Positions 6,687 to 8,722 of a stretch of DNA of 8,722 nucleotides are shown piece after piece (positions within the stretch are counted from its first letter, which is position 1; every line of letters starts with the position of its first letter). Under the pieces are notes generated by a model, which did not search any database, was not told the origin of the DNA, and saw only the letters and a program-made list of their open reading frames with translations. Location: assembly GCA_937926875.1 (NCBI GenBank), contig CALBAX010000139.1, positions 1 through 8,722 of the forward strand, written 5' to 3'. Source of the DNA: an uncultured Desulfovibrio sp. (GTDB lineage: Bacteria > Desulfobacterota > Desulfovibrionia > Desulfovibrionales > Desulfovibrionaceae). Both the position numbers and the translations under genes were made by a program.

Positions 6687-7574
6687 TTAACGCCGGATCT
6701 CCACAGCCTGGAGCAGAGCAGCGATCTCCGCGGCAGACAGGAAACGACAGCTCCCCACGGGAAGATCTCCAAGACCGATGGGACCCAGGCGGATGCGCTT
6801 CAGGCGCAGGATGGTCAGGCCAAGATCACGGCACATCCGGCGGATCTGGCGGTTGACCCCCTGATGCAGCACCATTCGCAATCGCGTATGACCATTGGAC
6901 TGCAACCGGCTTTCCACTTCGACCGGGCGCAATTGCTCCCCCTCGGCCAAGGTCATGCCTCGGCGCATCGTTGCCAGAGCTGCTGCCGGCACCACACCGC
7001 GTACAAGGACATCGTAGGTTTTGGGTTGATGATGCCGGGGGTGCATCAGGCGCTGTGCCAGCTCGCCATCATTGGTCAGCAGCAGTAGTCCTTCAGAAAA
7101 ATAGTCAAGTCTTCCAACAGGATAAACTCTATTTCGCCGCATTTCTGCTGTCAGGCAATCCAAAACTGTAGGGCGCCCCTGCGGATCGTGCGCAGTACAC
7201 ATGACCTGGATGGGTTTGTGCAGCATGATATAGGAAAAGGATGTTGGCAGGGCAGCAAGGCGCTGCCCCTCGACCTGAATGATGTCATCAGGAAGGACAC
7301 GTCTGCCGGGAGAATGTTCCACCATCCCGTTGACCTGGACAGCGCCGGCAAAAATGAGTTCATCGGCCTTGCGGCGGGAACAATAGCCGGAAGCGGCGAT
7401 GAATTTGTTGAGTCGGACCCCGTCCTGCAGGTCTTCCTCCAGTCCGGACGGTGTGGAGCTGCTCCGTGGGGAAGGGGAGGAATGGCCGTTTTGGGACGAT
7501 CTGGATACAGGCTTACTTGGATGACGCTGGGCGCGTCCATCATGGCTGGGGAAAAAAGCGGATTTGGCGTGCAT
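6687..7574 (-). CDS. rluB: 23S rRNA pseudouridine synthase, RluB/RsuA family
   Basis: The product of 295 residues should isomerise a uridine in rRNA to pseudouridine; RluB acts on helix 89-90 of 23S rRNA in E. coli. Residues 1-50 are a Ser/Pro/Arg/His-rich low-complexity lead. An S4 RNA-binding domain follows (about 53-115, VRLNKFIAASGYCSRRKADE). The catalytic motif VGRLDYFSEGLLLLTNDGEL contains the nucleophile Asp157. Further family motifs are KTYDVLVRG near 185 and LHQGVNRQIRRM at about 237-248. The form LLLLTNDGELAQRLMHP is closer to RluB than to RsuA or RluE, hence the symbol, but substrate specificity is not proven. The start at 7574 is the first available ATG after an in-frame stop two codons upstream. 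Only TAAGG, one base away, precedes it, so a later start near the S4 domain is possible. It converges on pgm and shares the terminator at 6512-6541. Confidence 0.88.
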   Translation of the reverse strand: MHAKSAFFPSHDGRAQRHPSKPVSRSSQNGHSSPSPRSSSTPSGLEEDLQDGVRLNKFIAASGYCSRRKADELIFAGAVQVNGMVEHSPGRRVLPDDIIQVEGQRLAALPTSFSYIMLHKPIQVMCTAHDPQGRPTVLDCLTAEMRRNRVYPVGRLDYFSEGLLLLTNDGELAQRLMHPRHHQPKTYDVLVRGVVPAAALATMRRGMTLAEGEQLRPVEVESRLQSNGHTRLRMVLHQGVNRQIRRMCRDLGLTILRLKRIRLGPIGLGDLPVGSCRFLSAAEIAALLQAVEIRR

Positions 7575-7674
7575 GCCTTAGAGGTGTGGCAAAAAAACAG
7601 CCATGTCAAGCGGCAAGACATAGACAGCAGGACGGATGCAGCAAAAAACGTCAGCCTGTGCTGAGAGTCATGGA

Positions 7675-7703
7675 AATATATTTAAAGCGCAGCTTGAGGA
7701 AAA
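7675..7703 (-). promoter_or_regulatory. Candidate promoter for rluB
   Basis: On the minus strand TTTTCC (7703-7698) and TATATT (7680-7675) are 17 bases apart. The -10 matches the consensus at five of six positions; the -35 is weak. The leader to the ATG at 7574 would be about 90 bases. Confidence 0.3.
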
Positions 7704-7774
7704 TGGGCGTCGTGAAATCTTTTGCCTGATTTGGGAAGAGAGCAGTGCTTTTTCATTCTCACACGGATAAAAGT

Positions 7775-7793
7775 TTACATAATTATCATTATG
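7775..7793. promoter_or_regulatory. Fur-box-like sequence
   Basis: Read on the minus strand, CATAATGATAATTATGTAA agrees by eye with the classic E. coli Fur consensus at 13 of 19 positions, including the central ATAATGATAAT. No iron-related gene adjoins it, and AT-rich DNA gives such matches by chance. Confidence 0.2.
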
Positions 7794-7873
7794 GGACAAT
7801 TAAAATATCATGTATTCCCAACAAGTAAGCGTTTATTTTAGGGCTAAGGGTCTATGACGATGATATCACCATC

Positions 7874-7893
7874 CGGCAGCCGCAGGGCTGCCG
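7874..7893. repeat. GC-rich hairpin in the intergenic region
   Basis: CGGCAGCC at 7874-7881 pairs perfectly with GGCTGCCG at 7886-7893 around the loop GCAG. No T-run follows on either strand, so it is not an obvious terminator. Confidence 0.5.
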
Positions 7894-8327
7894 CGTTAAA
7901 TGCCGAAGCAGGGATTCCCATATGGAAAAACGAGCTCCACAATCTGAATCTGACTCTTCGCCTGCACCTGTGCTTTTCTCCATGCAGGTAAAGACCCGAA
8001 TTCTGATTCGTATGCTGTCCTTTTTTTCTTCCCTGTCCGTATACGGATTTTTTAGTAGTAGATATCATTCTCTCCCAGCCCCTAAAAGCATTCTGACAGT
8101 CTTCCCAATCCCTCTGACCCCACAAGCAACAACTTCCCTTGCCTCCGATCCGGGGCCTTCACGGTGCTGCCGCTGACGTACACTACAGGCTGCCTGCCCC
8201 AACTATCCACTGCGTATATTATATAATGTTGCACCAGCCCTGCCTCACAGAAATCCAAGGGCTTCGGGCTTGCAAGAATCTGCTGCACTGCGTACAAGAA
8301 TGACACGCCTCCTGGCGGAGATCACAG

Positions 8328-8334
8328 AAAGGAG
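8328..8334 (+). promoter_or_regulatory. Ribosome-binding site that fixes the rdgC-like start
   Basis: AAAGGAG lies five bases before the ATG at 8340. An in-frame TGA at 8301-8303 and no earlier start codon in between make this ATG the only sensible choice. Confidence 0.75.
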
Positions 8335-8339
8335 CCAGT

Positions 8340-8722
8340 ATGGGTTTTTGTAATGCTTCGTGCAGCTTTACCCGTTTCAGGATCATCGACCCCATCCCTT
8401 CGGACCTCTGGATGCAGATACCCGACAAGCTGCGCCAGTTCGCCTTCCGGGACATCGACGACCTGCCCGAGATGCAGGCCTATGGCTGGGTATGCTTCGA
8501 GGATATGCTGGACTCCGAATGGCGGACGGCCCCGCCGCACAAAGGAGCCTATCTGCTCTTTTCCCTGCGGCTGGATACCCGGCGCATCCCTGCCGCTGTC
8601 ATCAAAAAGCATCTGACCCTGGCCCTGAAGGCCGAAAAGGAAAAGATGCAGGAACAGGGCAAGAAGTTCATTTCCCGTGAGCGCAAGAAGGAACTCAAGG
8701 AACAAGTCCTGCTCCGCTTGCG
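8340..8722 (+). CDS. rdgC: RdgC-like recombination-associated protein (N-terminal part, 3' truncated)
   Basis: RdgC is a ring-shaped dimeric DNA-binding protein that tempers RecA-dependent recombination; E. coli RdgC has about 303 residues. Only the first 127 codons are in the window and the frame runs open off the right edge. The beginning, MGFCNASCSFTRFRI, fits the opening beta strand of the family (E. coli has a Phe-Lys-Asn-Leu/Tyr-Arg-Leu start). Residues of about 30-55 (FAFRDIDDLPEMQAYGWVCFED) resemble the segment of family members that leads to a conserved Gly-Trp. Most telling is the stretch from VIKKHL through EKEKM and ending KKELKEQVLLRL (about residues 88-126), which parallels the E. 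coli VIKQAL to KDEVLHSL segment in order and charge. Identity is by recalled pattern only, so the symbol is provisional. It stands apart from rluB and reads away from the intergenic region. Confidence 0.65.
   Translation, partial: MGFCNASCSFTRFRIIDPIPSDLWMQIPDKLRQFAFRDIDDLPEMQAYGWVCFEDMLDSEWRTAPPHKGAYLLFSLRLDTRRIPAAVIKKHLTLALKAEKEKMQEQGKKFISRERKKELKEQVLLRL

Larger units (their letters stand above)
7575..8339. other. Intergenic region with no convincing gene, between rluB and rdgC
   Basis: About 765 bases separate the rluB start from the rdgC-like start. Short open frames exist on both strands (for example plus 7922-8176, minus 7844-8125 and minus 8082-8306), but none has a recognisable domain, and the two minus frames overlap in different phases, as decayed or non-coding DNA would. 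The part from about 7740 to 7850 is AT-rich; the rest has near-genomic composition. It contains a hairpin (7874-7893), a Fur-box-like site, a TATAAT at 8222-8227 with no clear -35, and two copies of CACTGCGTA (8208-8216 and 8286-8294). It could be regulatory DNA, a small RNA locus, or a degraded gene. Confidence 0.6.

Noticed and set aside
7604..7609. Minus-strand TTGACA as a -35 box for rluB
   Set aside because: It is a perfect hexamer, but 17 bases downstream the sequence is CACCTC, nothing like a -10.
7188..7664. Plus-strand open frame of 158 codons over the rluB N-terminus
   Set aside because: It is antisense to the S4 domain of rluB and has no domain of its own.
1..8722. CRISPR arrays, tRNA or rRNA genes, insertion sequences, attachment sites
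   Set aside because: I looked for repeat-spacer periodicity, tRNA T-arm-like motifs, transposase or integrase motifs and terminal repeats and saw none.

Overview
The window is ordinary bacterial chromosome: mostly core housekeeping genes plus one poorly explained intergenic stretch. Codon use is GC-rich, and each of the three plus-strand genes starting after sbcC, plus the rdgC-like gene, has a purine-rich Shine-Dalgarno site. The proteins point to a Gram-negative proteobacterium. The adjacency of a short S1-domain ribosomal-type protein and a Do-family periplasmic protease matches my memory of Desulfovibrio, so Desulfovibrionaceae is my best guess; this is inference, not something the bases prove.

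Layout, left to right. (1) 1-1366 (+): the C-terminal part of SbcC, an SMC-like nuclease ATPase, cut by the left edge. (2) 1367-1807: AT-rich intergenic DNA with a long hairpin, a second hairpin followed by a T-run, an 11-bp direct repeat linking them, and a plausible sigma70-type promoter for the next gene. (3) 1808-3271 (+) rpsA-like, five S1 domains, followed after 14 bases by 3286-4728 (+), a signal-peptide-bearing HtrA/DegP-type protease with two PDZ domains. The htrA Shine-Dalgarno overlaps the rpsA stop codon, so the two probably form an operon, closed by a perfect 10-bp GC-rich terminator at 4746-4775. (4) 4833-6473 (+) pgm, phosphoglucomutase, closed by a 13-bp hairpin with A/T tails at 6512-6541 that should also work for the converging gene. 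(5) 6687-7574 (-) an RluB-type 23S rRNA pseudouridine synthase. (6) 7575-8339: about 765 bases without a convincing gene, containing an AT-rich patch with a Fur-box-like sequence. (7) 8340 to the right edge (+): the N-terminal part of an RdgC-like protein, cut by the window.

Functionally the genes cover DNA-end processing and recombination (SbcC and RdgC at the two ends), translation (S1 and the rRNA pseudouridine synthase), envelope protein quality control (HtrA) and hexose-phosphate metabolism (Pgm). I see no CRISPR array, transposase, integrase, toxin-antitoxin pair, defence cassette or tRNA. I found no convincing previously undescribed system; the most noteworthy items are the hairpin and repeat cluster upstream of rpsA, the S1-HtrA operon, and the unexplained region before rdgC.
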